Shown here in pieces: positions 54,401 to 63,012 of a stretch of DNA of 64,000 nucleotides. The translations under genes and the position numbers were made by a program. The notes under the pieces were generated by a model, which saw nothing but the letters and a program-made list of their open reading frames with translations, was not told the origin of the DNA and did no database searches. Origin of the DNA: Negativicoccus succinicivorans (GTDB lineage: Bacteria; Bacillota; Negativicutes; Veillonellales; Negativicoccaceae); NCBI RefSeq assembly GCF_018372215.1, contig NZ_JAHAJN010000001.1, positions 1-64,000 on the forward strand, in the 5' to 3' direction. Each line of letters begins with the position of its first letter. The stretch's first letter is position 1.

Positions 54401-55188
54401 GTATTATTAAAGTAGATAATGTGGCGGTGTCCTTTGGCGGCCACAACGTCATTCGCGATATCAGCTACACAGTGGAGCGCGGCGAGATTTTGACGATTCT
54501 CGGCGCGAATGGTTGTGGGAAGTCTACATTGTTACGTGCTATGCTTGGTATTCAGAAGCGTGACCAGGGAAATGTCGCCTATTCGGAACAAGCGCTGGAA
54601 GAATTCAGCCCGGCGGAGCTCGCACGTAAAGTCGCTTTTTTGCCGCAGTCAGCTACGCCGCCGGGCGATATGACGGTGGAAGAATGGGTTGGGTGTGGAC
54701 GCTATCCATATCAGGCGTGGTGGAAGCCGCAAAGTGATTATGATCGTAAAATTGTGCAGGAAGCGCTGCAGAATACTCGTGTATGGCACTTGAAAGATCG
54801 TAATATTCAGTCACTGTCCGGCGGTGAACGCCAGCGAGCACGAATCGCGATGGCGTTGGCACAGGAGCCGGAGATTATTATGCTGGATGAGCCGACTACC
54901 TATCTTGATTTGAGCCATCAGCTGGAAGTCATGGAACTTTTGCAACGCATCAATCGTAGCAATGAAGTAACGGTAGTCATGGTATTGCATGATGTCAATC
55001 ATGCCGCCAAATATTCGCACCGTCTGCTTGTATTGGGACAGGGGGGAATTTATGCGTGGGGTGCACCGCAAGCCGTTTTGACGGAAAAATTAATGCGAGA
55101 TGTGTATGGAGTAGAAGCGGAAATTGCTGATCGCGATGGAAGTCCCTATTGTTATGTAGACGGCTTAACTCGTTTTTCAGTGCAATAA
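54397..55188 (+). CDS. btuD: ABC transporter ATP-binding protein, BtuD/FecE type
   Basis: A 263-residue ATPase: Walker A LGANGCGKSTLLRAML, Q-loop FLPQSATPPGDMTVEEWV, signature LSGGERQRARIAMALA, Walker B IIMLDEPTTYLDLSHQ, switch His in VLHDVNHAAKYSH. Overlaps the permease gene in ATGA and ends in a perfect terminator. Confidence 0.92.
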   Translation: MSIIKVDNVAVSFGGHNVIRDISYTVERGEILTILGANGCGKSTLLRAMLGIQKRDQGNVAYSEQALEEFSPAELARKVAFLPQSATPPGDMTVEEWVGCGRYPYQAWWKPQSDYDRKIVQEALQNTRVWHLKDRNIQSLSGGERQRARIAMALAQEPEIIMLDEPTTYLDLSHQLEVMELLQRINRSNEVTVVMVLHDVNHAAKYSHRLLVLGQGGIYAWGAPQAVLTEKLMRDVYGVEAEIADRDGSPYCYVDGLTRFSVQ

Positions 55189-55223
55189 AAAAGAGTGCTC
55201 ATAAATGAGCACTCTTTTTTATT
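55184..55223. terminator. Bidirectional terminator between btuD and btuF
   Basis: Perfect 19-base arms around an AA centre (core AGAGTGCTCAT / ATGAGCACTCT), with A- and T-runs, overlapping the btuD stop. Confidence 0.9.
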
Positions 55224-55224
55224 A

Positions 55225-56160
55225 TTATTTTTTCAACTCGGGATATGCTTTTTCCAGTAAGCTTCGCATTGCATCAGGGGTTTTGATGCCGGGATTGAGA
55301 AGATACAATTCGCTGGGCAAATAAAATACCTTACCTTTTTGTACCGCTTGCAACTGATTCCAAGCGGGGTTGCTGGTCATTTCTTCTGCCATACGGGCTG
55401 TAATTTGCTCCATTTTGCCCATGGTAACAATAAAGATAACATCAGGATTATCGGCCGTAAGTACCTCCAAGCTGTAAGGAACTGTTTTCGCATCTGCAGG
55501 AAGAGGTTTTTCGGCAAGCACATTTTGCATGCCGAGTTTGTTAGTCATGGATGCGGTAATAGAAAGAGGTGTCTCTGCGGTCACATCTTTACCGGTAGCA
55601 CGAAGGATAGCAACACGCAGCGGCTTTTGCTGATGACCAAGGGCAACTACTTCCTGCATCCTTTTTTCATAATCCCTAATAACTGATTTTGCCTTATCCT
55701 TGTTTCCTGCCACACTTCCTAAAAACTCTAAAAGCGGAGCATTGTCATCGATTCCTTCGTAGTTGAGAAGCAGGTAGGGAACGTGATTGGCTTCGAGAAT
55801 GGATTCCAATTTTTTGTGCTGTTGTGAAAGTCCAAGCACTAAGTCCGGTTTATTGGCAATCAAAGCTTCTGAATTGATATGGGAAACGTGCCCAATTTCA
55901 GGAACATTTTGTGCGGCCTCCGGTAACTCATTATTTGAAGTCGGACGCGCGACAACAGTGCCACCGACGGCATAGTACATGTTTAATAAAGAATCAGAAA
56001 GTGTAACAACTCGTTTGGGACGCTCTTGCAGAGTGATAGATTGATCTTTAAATTGATAAGTCTGTGTACCGCTTTGTGTGGCATCTGTCGATGTAGATTT
56101 ACAGCCTACACAAAGTAATAAGCAACAGAATAAGGTCAAAACTTTAATCATTGATTTCAT
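55225..56160 (-). CDS. btuF: ABC transporter substrate-binding lipoprotein (BtuF/FecB type)
   Basis: A 311-residue binding protein. Signal with lipobox CVGC (Cys about residue 20); periplasmic-binding fold with RPKRVVTLSDSLLNMYYAVGGTVV, EIGHVSHINSEALIANKPDLVLG, EANHVPYLLLNY and NPDVIFIVTMG. It converges on btuCD and should deliver the ligand to that importer. AGGAGGT upstream of the ATG. Substrate inferred from context as a corrinoid. Confidence 0.88.
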   Translation of the reverse strand: MKSMIKVLTLFCCLLLCVGCKSTSTDATQSGTQTYQFKDQSITLQERPKRVVTLSDSLLNMYYAVGGTVVARPTSNNELPEAAQNVPEIGHVSHINSEALIANKPDLVLGLSQQHKKLESILEANHVPYLLLNYEGIDDNAPLLEFLGSVAGNKDKAKSVIRDYEKRMQEVVALGHQQKPLRVAILRATGKDVTAETPLSITASMTNKLGMQNVLAEKPLPADAKTVPYSLEVLTADNPDVIFIVTMGKMEQITARMAEEMTSNPAWNQLQAVQKGKVFYLPSELYLLNPGIKTPDAMRSLLEKAYPELKK

Positions 56161-56174
56161 TATTTACCTCCAAT

Positions 56175-56208
56175 AATAAATGCGCCCTGCGATGAGGGCG
56201 CATTTATT
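56175..56208 (-). terminator. Hairpin between cbiK and btuF
   Basis: AATAAATGCGCCC / GGGCGCATTTATT, perfect 13-base arms. On the minus strand it follows cbiK and is followed by TTATT, then directly by the btuF ribosome site; may be a terminator or partial attenuator. Confidence 0.6.
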
Positions 56209-56217
56209 ATATCATAC

Positions 56218-57261
56218 TCAGCTCTTTTTGGAATGCATCGGCGTGTAAGGAACCTTTGCTTCTTTCGTGTCTAACGCTTGTACCGCTTCGCGGGCGCGTT
56301 CTACAAACAAGTCCTGGATTTTTGGATTTTCACCCAAGCCGCGAATGTAAGTGTTTACTTTAAAACCTTCTTTTTGCAAAATCATTTTGTGGCTGTCAGG
56401 TTCGTCACCCGCCATGTCGTTATTGGCATGATCACCGGCGACCATCATGATCGGCATCAAGGTTACTTTTTGAATTTTATTGGCTTTAAGATGCGGAATC
56501 ACGTCATCAAGGTTAGGACGGCCTTCTACCGAATAAACGTAAGCGTTTTTCATGTCCATCATTTCTAGGCGGTCCTGAATGACGGAGTAAAACGCGTTAC
56601 CCGGATGCGGGGTACCGTGTGCCATCAAAAGTACCGCTTCGTTTTTCTGCATATGTTGCGGTAATTGATATTTAAGCGCATTTAGAAAATCATTGATTTG
56701 GTCCGGCTGGTCTTCCTGACCCATGTAGTACATAACCGGTGTTGCTACAGCGATTTTTTTGAAGTGTTTCTGTTGGAGATTAGCCGCTTCTACACTGTAA
56801 TCATATTCGATCCCCGGGATAATATTGAAAGGAACGATAGCAATGCGATTGTAGCCGTCTTTTTTCAAGTTATCAAAGGCCTGTTCAGGGGTGTAATATT
56901 GAATCCCTTCGATCTTCATGATGCGGTCAATAATGATGTGGCTCGTGAAAGCGACACGCACTTCTTTGTGTGGAAAAGCTTGCTTGATTTTATTTACTAC
57001 GGCGTCAATCGTTTTGGCGCGAGTATCTTTAAAAGTAGTACCGAAGCTGGTAATTAAAATCGCATCTTTGTTTTGCAGATTCTGCATGGCTGTGTTTTCG
57101 CGCACTTTTACACCAATTTCGGTGGCAGTAAGCAAGGCAGGGGTCGGCTGTCTTACTTCAGTGCTTAATTCATATGCTGCATTTACGCCGAAACTGCCGA
57201 ATCCTGTCAGAATCGCAGCACAAAATGTAGCCGCCATAAATCGTTTCCATTGTTTGTTCAT
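56218..57261 (-). CDS. cbiK: Exported sirohydrochlorin cobaltochelatase (CbiK)
   Basis: A 347-residue class II chelatase inserting Co2+ into sirohydrochlorin without ATP. Domain features: ILITSFGTTFKDTRAKTIDAV, FTSHIIIDRIMK, LLMAHGTPHPGNAFYSVI (first catalytic His region), MPIMMVAGDHANNDMAGDEPDSHK (second). Unlike cytoplasmic CbiK it has a clear signal peptide (residues 1-28, cleavage near VNA-AYEL), so it should act outside the inner membrane; Desulfovibrio CbiKp is a known periplasmic case. ATG 57261 follows AAGGAG. An in-frame GTG further upstream also has a strong site (see leader). Confidence 0.93.
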   Translation of the reverse strand: MNKQWKRFMAATFCAAILTGFGSFGVNAAYELSTEVRQPTPALLTATEIGVKVRENTAMQNLQNKDAILITSFGTTFKDTRAKTIDAVVNKIKQAFPHKEVRVAFTSHIIIDRIMKIEGIQYYTPEQAFDNLKKDGYNRIAIVPFNIIPGIEYDYSVEAANLQQKHFKKIAVATPVMYYMGQEDQPDQINDFLNALKYQLPQHMQKNEAVLLMAHGTPHPGNAFYSVIQDRLEMMDMKNAYVYSVEGRPNLDDVIPHLKANKIQKVTLMPIMMVAGDHANNDMAGDEPDSHKMILQKEGFKVNTYIRGLGENPKIQDLFVERAREAVQALDTKEAKVPYTPMHSKKS

Positions 57262-57388
57262 TTGAATGGCTCCTTTGTATTGATATTTAAAAACAAAACT
57301 TTCGCGGGGAGGCACCTTCACCTCCTACAAAAACTGATGTTCCCCGGGTACCAGTTTTAAGTGCACCGCATAATCTTTAATTAACATC
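57262..57388 (-). promoter_or_regulatory. cbiK leader with alternative hairpins and a second in-frame start
   Basis: On the minus strand AAAACTG can pair with CAGTTTT, and GGAGG with CCTCC, or instead CGGGGA with TCCCCG; the sets exclude each other. AGGAGG stands five bases before an in-frame GTG (57315-57313) that would extend CbiK by 18 residues. A 22-codon reading frame (ATGATG at 57390-57385, stop overlapping AGGAGG) also lies here. Regulation is inferred. Confidence 0.4.
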
Positions 57389-57417
57389 ATGATAATCTCT
57401 CCCAAAACAGTTGTCAA
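57389..57417 (-). promoter_or_regulatory. cbiK promoter
   Basis: On the minus strand TTGACA, a 17-bp spacer and TATCAT. It overlaps the start of the short upstream frame. Confidence 0.65.
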
Positions 57418-57521
57418 CATTTTTGAATAATTATATTATAAATATAAATATGGATTCTCAATACTCGACTAGGTATATATTGAAATAGTTTATCGAAAAC
57501 ATCTCTTTATGCAAGTAAATA

Positions 57522-57530
57522 TGTTATAAT
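57522..57530 (+). promoter_or_regulatory. Extended -10 promoter before the DnaA-domain-like gene
   Basis: TGTTATAAT, 22 bases before the start codon. Confidence 0.6.
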
Positions 57531-57552
57531 GCGCGCATAAGGAGGGAAATAT

Positions 57553-57876
57553 ATGGCGATTGATCTCGAACGACGTTCCACTGCGGATAAAGGATATTCA
57601 GACTCGCTTTATGAAGTACATTTTGTACCCGTAACGGAACGCGCTGAGTATCAGGAAGGGCCGATTGCAAAGGCTCTCAATGAACTGCAAGCAAAAATGG
57701 GGAAGAAAGATTTTGAAACATACATCGATTCATTACTGCGCATTAATTATGATGGGGAACGATTGCTTTTAATTACTCGTCGAGAAATAAATCGGACGAT
57801 GTTGGAAGGAAAGTTTCGTAAAGATATTGCCGATGCTTTTGGTACACAGCAAATTCGAGTAGTCAGCCAGGCCTGA
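57553..57876 (+). CDS. Small protein resembling DnaA domain I
   Basis: A 107-residue soluble protein. After a polar N-terminus (about 1-35), residues 36-104 read like DnaA domain I: AKALNELQAKMGKKDFETYI, then DGERLLLITRREINRTML and FRKDIADAFGTQQIRVV, matching the family order helix, F-x-T-W/Y-I, strand with hydrophobic run, N/R...L, helix, IxV strand. No AAA+ or DNA-binding part follows. Such a domain could bind DnaB or DnaA regulators. Start supported by AAGGAGGG. Real gene: confident; domain match: by eye only. Confidence 0.7.
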   Translation: MAIDLERRSTADKGYSDSLYEVHFVPVTERAEYQEGPIAKALNELQAKMGKKDFETYIDSLLRINYDGERLLLITRREINRTMLEGKFRKDIADAFGTQQIRVVSQA

Positions 57877-58046
57877 TTGCTGCCGCATTTACATATGCAC
57901 TCATTTTTTAAATAAAAATCATTGCACAGCCGTTGAGCTTGTTTGAGGGGCGTTGCCGGTTCCTATAAACATGTATTTGTCGAAACTCAATTCTTCTTCC
58001 AAGATAGGTTGCTTTGGAGGAAAGTAATAAGGCTGTCGTGAAATAT

Positions 58047-58076
58047 AAAAGCTCTCTGCAGTGGCAGAGAGCTTTT
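58047..58076. terminator. Terminator-like hairpin
   Basis: AAAAGCTCTCTGC-AGTG-GCAGAGAGCTTTT, perfect 13-base arms and a T5 tail on the plus strand, 170 bases after the DnaA-domain-like gene. Confidence 0.6.
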
Positions 58077-58340
58077 TGCGTAGGAACAGTCGGTAGTGCT
58101 GGTATGTTCGACTATTACATATCTGCGCAGCTGTTTTGGGAGCCGACACGGTATCATTGACCGGCGCAGTGTTGGAATGAGTGAATTCGTAAACCTGTTG
58201 CAGATCCGGGGATTGTCGCTACTTGGTCGGAGCGGTGGTATTATAGCGGCGTTTGTTTTTGTAAACGATATTTATGCAGTGACTGACGGGTGGTTTACGA
58301 TGATTGCTGTGTAATTGGACAGCCTGACGGAGTCTGCGGT

Positions 58341-58427
58341 ATGAATATTTGGAGTAATCGCATTAGCTTTCCGGGAGTGGCCGGAGCCGGTTCGGTAAAT
58401 GCAGAAATGCACGGTATTTTATTATAA
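58341..58427 (+). CDS. Possible 28-residue peptide gene upstream of the radical SAM gene
   Basis: ATG with GGAG eight bases upstream, encoding MNIWSNRISFPGV followed by AGAGSVNAEMHGILL. No family is recognised. It is listed because radical SAM/SPASM enzymes often modify small peptides encoded nearby, but no other evidence supports translation. Confidence 0.25.
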   Translation: MNIWSNRISFPGVAGAGSVNAEMHGILL

Positions 58428-58453
58428 TGTATTGCCGTCAAAGAACGATGATT

Positions 58454-58462
58454 TGCTAAAAT
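58454..58462 (+). promoter_or_regulatory. Extended -10 promoter before the radical SAM-chlI-chlD operon
   Basis: TGCTAAAAT, about 150 bases before the proposed start, leaving a substantial leader. Confidence 0.45.
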
Positions 58463-58615
58463 GTATTTTGTCGAGAACAAAAAGAGCGTATTATGATAAC
58501 GAGGCTCAAATAATTGCGGAGGAGTGAAGTGCAGTTTTGAAAGAGTTCGTTGGTTCTTTTGTTTTGCCGCCGCCAGACGCAATTCTGCGCGTATGCGATG
58601 CGCATGAGGACCTCC

Positions 58616-59692
58616 GTGCAAAAGAAAAAGGGGAAGTGGTGTTATTTGACTCCGGAATTTGTAATTCTGGCGTTAACCGGAGCCTGCAATTTTAAATGCC
58701 GTTACTGTTATGCAGCGAATCAAGCACTTGTCAAACTGCCTCATGCCGCCATTCGTTGGGCATTGGATATGGCCGCGGCTAACGGAAAAGCGGTGACTGT
58801 ACAATTAACCGGAGGAGAGCCTTTGTTGGCTTTTGACCGATTGTGCTACGCTGTCGAGTATGCCGCCGAAAAAAATTACCATATCAAGTGGCAGATCCAG
58901 ACAAATGCCAGCCTGATTACGCCGGACGTCGCGGAATATTTTGCGAAGCACAAAATCGGCATCGGTGTGAGCTTGGATGGGGACGTAGCACGTAATAATG
59001 CGGCTCGAATTTATCCTGACGGTACAGGTACAGCACACCATATCATGCGCGGGCTATCCATTTTACGTGATGCCGGTCTGGGCGTAGGCATTACCTGTGT
59101 AGTGGGTCGGCATAATATCCGGCATTTAGATTCGTTAATCCCCATGGCCTATTATGCAGGGAATGTATTTCGCATCGGCTTTGATATTTTACGGCCGCAG
59201 GGGCGGGCGAGCGTATCCGATACCGTTACCGGCGACGAAATGCAGGCTGCTTTGGTTAAAGTGCTTCAGAAAGCGGATTGGTTTTATCGAAAAACAGGTA
59301 AAAAAATTACCTTTTCCCACAGTGAACGAATTCGCCTATTGATAGATGGAAAATTGGCTCCGTTTGGTCATTGTTATGCCCTTACCAATCGTGCATTATA
59401 TGTGGATCCGAGCGGTGACTGCTATGCCTGTGCCTCCTTGTCCGGCCAGCCGGAGTTTCGCTTGGGCTCTTATAAAGAAGAAATTCAGACCGAATGTCTG
59501 CAAACCGTTCATGAACGTCTCGAAGAGCTGCTTGAGCAATGTCGTGAATGCGATTACTTGAAAGTTTGCGGTGGCGGGTGTTATGCTCGCTGGGTCAAAA
59601 GCAAACAAGCGCAGGAAGCGGAATGTGTATTAAAGAAAGTATTTATTCATCGAGAGCAGAAAGATATTATTCACAAAGGAGTTGTCGTATGA
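58616..59692 (+). CDS. Radical SAM/SPASM domain protein in a chelatase operon
   Basis: About 358 residues. The radical SAM cluster motif CNFKCRYC (near residue 25), GGEPLL (SAM contact), then [14 protein letters not shown]. The C-terminal SPASM-like region carries Cys for further clusters: [34 protein letters not shown] and a last Cys in EAECVLKK. Related enzymes modify peptides or tetrapyrrole side chains (AhbC/AhbD, NirJ). Start uncertain: GTG 58616 has GAGGA upstream; in-frame ATGs at 58598 and 58604 have none. Overlaps the ChlI-like gene in ATGA, so it is tied to the chelatase subunits. Confidence 0.88.
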   Translation: MQKKKGKWCYLTPEFVILALTGACNFKCRYCYAANQALVKLPHAAIRWALDMAAANGKAVTVQLTGGEPLLAFDRLCYAVEYAAEKNYHIKWQIQTNASLITPDVAEYFAKHKIGIGVSLDGDVARNNAARIYPDGTGTAHHIMRGLSILRDAGLGVGITCVVGRHNIRHLDSLIPMAYYAGNVFRIGFDILRPQGRASVSDTVTGDEMQAALVKVLQKADWFYRKTGKKITFSHSERIRLLIDGKLAPFGHCYALTNRALYVDPSGDCYACASLSGQPEFRLGSYKEEIQTECLQTVHERLEELLEQCRECDYLKVCGGGCYARWVKSKQAQEAECVLKKVFIHREQKDIIHKGVVV

Positions 59693-60720
59693 AACGTCAA
59701 AACTACCCATTTACTGCTATTGTAGGTCAGGAACGCATGAAAAAAGCGTTGCTTTTAAATGCCATTAATCCTGCGATCGGCGGAGTTCTTATTAAAGGAG
59801 AAAAAGGCACGGCAAAATCTACTGCAGTTCGTGCATTGGCCGATGTTTTGCCGCCGATTGATGCGGTAAAAGATTGCCAGTTCCGTTGTGATCCGGAAGA
59901 ACCTGGGCTTTTCTGCAGTGACTGTATGGAACGACAGGCTGCGGGCGAAACTCTTGCCACCTATGAAACACGCATGAAAGTAGTTGAATTGCCGGTCAAC
60001 GCGACGGAAGATCGTGTCGTTGGCACATTGGATTTAGAACATGCTATTTCGCAAGGCAAAAAGAAATTTGAGCCGGGCATTTTGGCAGATGCGAATCGAA
60101 ATATTTTATATGTGGATGAAATCAATCTGCTGGATGATCATGTTGTTGACGTATTGTTGGATGCCGCCGCAATGGGGGTTAATACCGTAGAACGCGAAGG
60201 CGTTTCCATGTCGCACCCTGCTAAATTTGTCTTAATCGGTACGATGAACCCCGAAGAAGGTGATATACGTCCGCAACTATTGGATCGCTTCGGGCTTTCC
60301 GTTGAAGTTGTTGGCGAACACGATGCGCAGCAACGTGTAGAGGTTATTAAACGTCGCCTGGCGTATGAAGCGGATCCGGAAAAATTTGCGGAAGAATACG
60401 CGGAAGAACAAAAACAATTGGAGAAAAAAATTCACCGTGCCCGTGTGCTCCTGCCTACTGTTCAAATTCCTGATGAGGCGTTGGCAAAAACGGCGGAACT
60501 TTCCGTGGCGTTAGACGTGGATGGTCATCGCGCCGATATTACAATGCTTAAAACCGCCATGACGATCGCCGCTTTTGACGGTCGCAGCGAAGTGACATTG
60601 GCGGATTTGAAGGCAGCGGCGGAACTTGTTTTGCCGCACCGTATGCGCCGTAAACCGTTTGAAGAAACCGGCATCGATTTTACCGTGATTGATCAGGTTT
60701 TAAACGGCCAAGCGTCATGA
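59689..60720 (+). CDS. ChlI/BchI-like chelatase AAA+ ATPase subunit
   Basis: A 343-residue AAA+ protein of the Mg/Co-chelatase I group: [19 protein letters not shown], Walker [16 protein letters not shown], a four-Cys insert [34 protein letters not shown], Walker [41 protein letters not shown] and the C-terminal lid [14 protein letters not shown] subunits form hexamers that drive metal insertion (or removal) by a large subunit. ATG follows AAAGGAG. The large subunit is not in view. Confidence 0.92.
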   Translation: MKRQNYPFTAIVGQERMKKALLLNAINPAIGGVLIKGEKGTAKSTAVRALADVLPPIDAVKDCQFRCDPEEPGLFCSDCMERQAAGETLATYETRMKVVELPVNATEDRVVGTLDLEHAISQGKKKFEPGILADANRNILYVDEINLLDDHVVDVLLDAAAMGVNTVEREGVSMSHPAKFVLIGTMNPEEGDIRPQLLDRFGLSVEVVGEHDAQQRVEVIKRRLAYEADPEKFAEEYAEEQKQLEKKIHRARVLLPTVQIPDEALAKTAELSVALDVDGHRADITMLKTAMTIAAFDGRSEVTLADLKAAAELVLPHRMRRKPFEETGIDFTVIDQVLNGQAS

Positions 60721-62621
60721 GCTATCCGTATATCTATCCGTTTGTTGCCGTGGTCGGTCAGGATGATGTAAAAGAAGCTATTCTCCTGGCTTTAGTCAAT
60801 CCGAAGATCGGAGGTCTGCTGATTTCCGGAACCAAGGCGACAGCAAAAAGCACACTGCTGCGTTCCGCAATGGCACTAACTGAGCAGACTTTGGTGGAAT
60901 TACCGCTTTCCGCAACGGAAGACCGCGTCTTCGGTCATATTGACTTGGAAAAAACGCTAGCCGATGGTAAACGTATATTTTTACCCGGTTTGCTTGCCAA
61001 AGCGGATCAACAAATTTTATACATCGATGAAATCAATCTTTTGCGGCGAGACCTTTTAGCGGCGATTTTGCAGGTTCATGAGACGCATGAAAACAAAATC
61101 GAACGCGAAGGACTTTCCTATTCGCATCCTACCGACTTCATGCTGGTCGGTACGATGAACCCCCAAGAAGGAACGTTGAGCGATGCGCTTTTGGATCGGT
61201 TCGGGATGTTTGTCAATGCGCAGGCGGAAACCGATCCTGCCAAACGACAGGAGATTGTTCGTCGCGTTTTAGCGTACGAAAAAGATCGCGTCGCCTTTGT
61301 AAAACGCTATGCAGAAGAAACCGAAAAGTTGCGCAAAAAAGTACTAACGGCACAAGCCATCATTCCAGAGATGGAGGTGCCGGCGCCAATGCTGCAGTTG
61401 GCGGCTGTGTATAGTGAAAATGCGTGGCTTGCCGGTCATCGCGGGGACATTATTTTACTCGAAGCGACGAAAGCGGTAGCGGCTCTTGCCGGCCGCAATT
61501 TCTTGATTCCCGATGACATGGAACGAGCGGCGTATTTTGTGTTACCGCATCGTATGCATCAACCCGAACATGCACCGCAGGAACAGCCGGAGCAACAACC
61601 GCCGCCACCGCCGGATCAACCTGAGGATTCTGCGGATCTACCGCCGCAGAATGATGCACAAGAATTACCGCCGCCTCCATCCAATCTACCGGAAGATAAC
61701 GACTTTGATACAAATGATGACGACTCCCAGGAAGCCGATATGCCGCCGAATCCACAAATGCCGCTGCCGCCGGAAACTTGGGAAGATATCAATAAAGCGT
61801 TTTCGGCGTTACAGCTGCAAGTCACGATGAATGTGGATCGTTTTAAGCGTAAAGGTTCGGGAAAACGGCAACGAACGAAGACAGATTTAAAACAGGGGCG
61901 CTACATTCGTGCCGTGCCGATGGCTCACGAAGTTACCGACCTTGCACTGGATGCGACCATTCGTGCTGCTGCGCCGTACCAAAAGCAACGGGAAAAGCAT
62001 GGCTTGGCCATTGCTCTCGAAAAGGATGACTTACGTCAGAAAGTGCGCGAAAAACGCACCGGAACCGTGTTTTTGTTTTGTGTGGATGCGTCGGGGTCGA
62101 TGGGGGCAAGGCATCGCATGGGAGCGGTAAAAGGAGCCATTTACGGCCTTTTACAAGAAGCCTATCAAAAGCGTGATCGCATAGGTCTGATAACATTTCG
62201 GCGCAATACGGCGGAACTTCTATTGCCCGTGACGCGCAGCATTGATTTGGCACAAAAAGCTCTGAAGGAATTACCTACGGGCGGTAAAACACCGTTGGCG
62301 GCGGCCCTTGAAATGTCGCTTGCCGTGCTTGCACAATTGAAATTTCAAGATCCGGAAGTACGACCGGTATTTCTTTTAGTGACTGACGGCCGTGCAACTT
62401 CTTCGCTCTCGGGCGGTAACCCGGTGGACGAGGCGATCGAACTGGGAGAAAAGTTGCGTCGTACCGGAGCAGCCATGGTGGTAATCGATACCGAAACCGA
62501 TTTCATCAGCATGGGGATCGCTAAGAAATTGGCCTCTTCCATGGGGGCGACCTATTATCACGTCAAAGATTTGTCAGATGAAAAGGTATTACGCATTGTC
62601 CAAGATCACTACCAACATTAA
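60717..62621 (+). CDS. ChlD/BchD-like chelatase subunit (AAA+ plus von Willebrand A)
   Basis: A 634-residue protein. N-terminal AAA+ domain (about 1-270) with [15 protein letters not shown] (Walker A-like), [19 protein letters not shown] and [18 protein letters not shown]; then an acidic proline-rich linker (about 280-350); then a VWA domain (about 445-634) with MIDAS motif [15 protein letters not shown], Thr of [10 protein letters not shown] and VTDGRAT. This is the ChlD layout. Unlike many D subunits the AAA+ motifs remain fairly intact. Overlaps the I-subunit gene in ATGA; together they form the ATP motor of a class I chelatase. Confidence 0.92.
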   Translation: MSYPYIYPFVAVVGQDDVKEAILLALVNPKIGGLLISGTKATAKSTLLRSAMALTEQTLVELPLSATEDRVFGHIDLEKTLADGKRIFLPGLLAKADQQILYIDEINLLRRDLLAAILQVHETHENKIEREGLSYSHPTDFMLVGTMNPQEGTLSDALLDRFGMFVNAQAETDPAKRQEIVRRVLAYEKDRVAFVKRYAEETEKLRKKVLTAQAIIPEMEVPAPMLQLAAVYSENAWLAGHRGDIILLEATKAVAALAGRNFLIPDDMERAAYFVLPHRMHQPEHAPQEQPEQQPPPPPDQPEDSADLPPQNDAQELPPPPSNLPEDNDFDTNDDDSQEADMPPNPQMPLPPETWEDINKAFSALQLQVTMNVDRFKRKGSGKRQRTKTDLKQGRYIRAVPMAHEVTDLALDATIRAAAPYQKQREKHGLAIALEKDDLRQKVREKRTGTVFLFCVDASGSMGARHRMGAVKGAIYGLLQEAYQKRDRIGLITFRRNTAELLLPVTRSIDLAQKALKELPTGGKTPLAAALEMSLAVLAQLKFQDPEVRPVFLLVTDGRATSSLSGGNPVDEAIELGEKLRRTGAAMVVIDTETDFISMGIAKKLASSMGATYYHVKDLSDEKVLRIVQDHYQH

Positions 62622-62625
62622 GAAT

Positions 62626-62672
62626 GCGAAAAAGCAACACATTTATTAAGAGGTTGCTTTTTCGCGTTTTTA
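62626..62672 (+). terminator. Terminator after the chlD-like gene
   Basis: GCGAAAAAGCAAC / GTTGCTTTTTCGC, perfect 13-base arms with a 14-base loop, then GTTTTTA. Confidence 0.8.
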
Positions 62673-62715
62673 TTTACAGATGACTCAAGGGACTGTAAAA
62701 AGTTTGTGGTGATAG

Positions 62716-62941
62716 GGAATACAATCTACTGATTCTGAACTTGTTGAACTTTTAGATTGTATTGAGCTGAATAACCGGGAGTTGTGTTGGCGACGGACAT
62801 CTTATTCATACGAACCGGAGTTTTAAAGATGAAGGGGCCATTCAATACTTGCACGAAATCCGCAACAGTTCAGGTTCATTGCAAGAAAATGATGGGAATG
62901 CATTTACATCAATCGTTAACTATGGTATTTTGATATTGTGA
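62716..62941 (+). pseudogene. Remnant of an unknown gene, frameshifted, upstream of exbB
   Basis: Two open stretches in neighbouring frames read like one broken protein: 62716-62826 (ending ELNNRELCWRRTSYSYEPEF, stop) and 62828-62941 (DEGAIQYLHEIRNSSGSLQE, then NDGNAFTSIVNYGILIL, stop). A +1 shift near 62822-62828 would join them. No start codon or ribosome site is present and no family is recognised. The rest of the 390-base gap between chlD and exbB holds the terminator and a 20-bp palindrome. Confidence 0.4.
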
Positions 62942-62976
62942 TTTATTATAAACCTCGTGAGTTTATATTTTGAAAA

Positions 62977-62996
62977 TTCTCATCATAAAATGAGAA
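62977..62996. promoter_or_regulatory. 20-bp palindrome just upstream of exbB
   Basis: TTCTCAT-CATAAA-ATGAGAA, perfect 7-base arms, ending 16 bases before the exbB start. It is AT-rich and placed like an operator (Fur-type or other metal regulator), but is not a match to the Fur consensus. Confidence 0.4.
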
Positions 62997-63012
62997 AAGG
63001 AAGGAGAAAAGT

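Larger units (their letters stand above)
57877..58453. other. Long gap before the radical SAM gene, few supported features
   Basis: About 580 bases without a convincing gene of known kind. It holds a terminator-like hairpin (58047-58076) and a 28-codon frame at 58341-58427. A frame at 58176-58314 (MSEFVNLLQIR...) with a hydrophobic stretch has no ribosome site. Composition does not look like the neighbouring genes; decay of older genes is possible. Confidence 0.5.

Noticed and set aside
57919..58149. 76-codon open frame on the minus strand in the gap before the radical SAM gene
   Set aside because: It runs through the terminator-like hairpin, has no ribosome site and resembles nothing known.
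58096..58314. 72-codon plus-strand frame with a hydrophobic stretch (SGGIIAAFVFVNDIYAV)
   Set aside because: GTG start without a ribosome site; coding likelihood not convincing, so only mentioned under the gap entry.
62718..62763. Inverted repeat AATACAATCTA / TAGATTGTATT with a 24-base loop, as a mobile-element end
   Set aside because: No transposase, target duplication or second copy was found; it lies within the decayed gene and may be chance.
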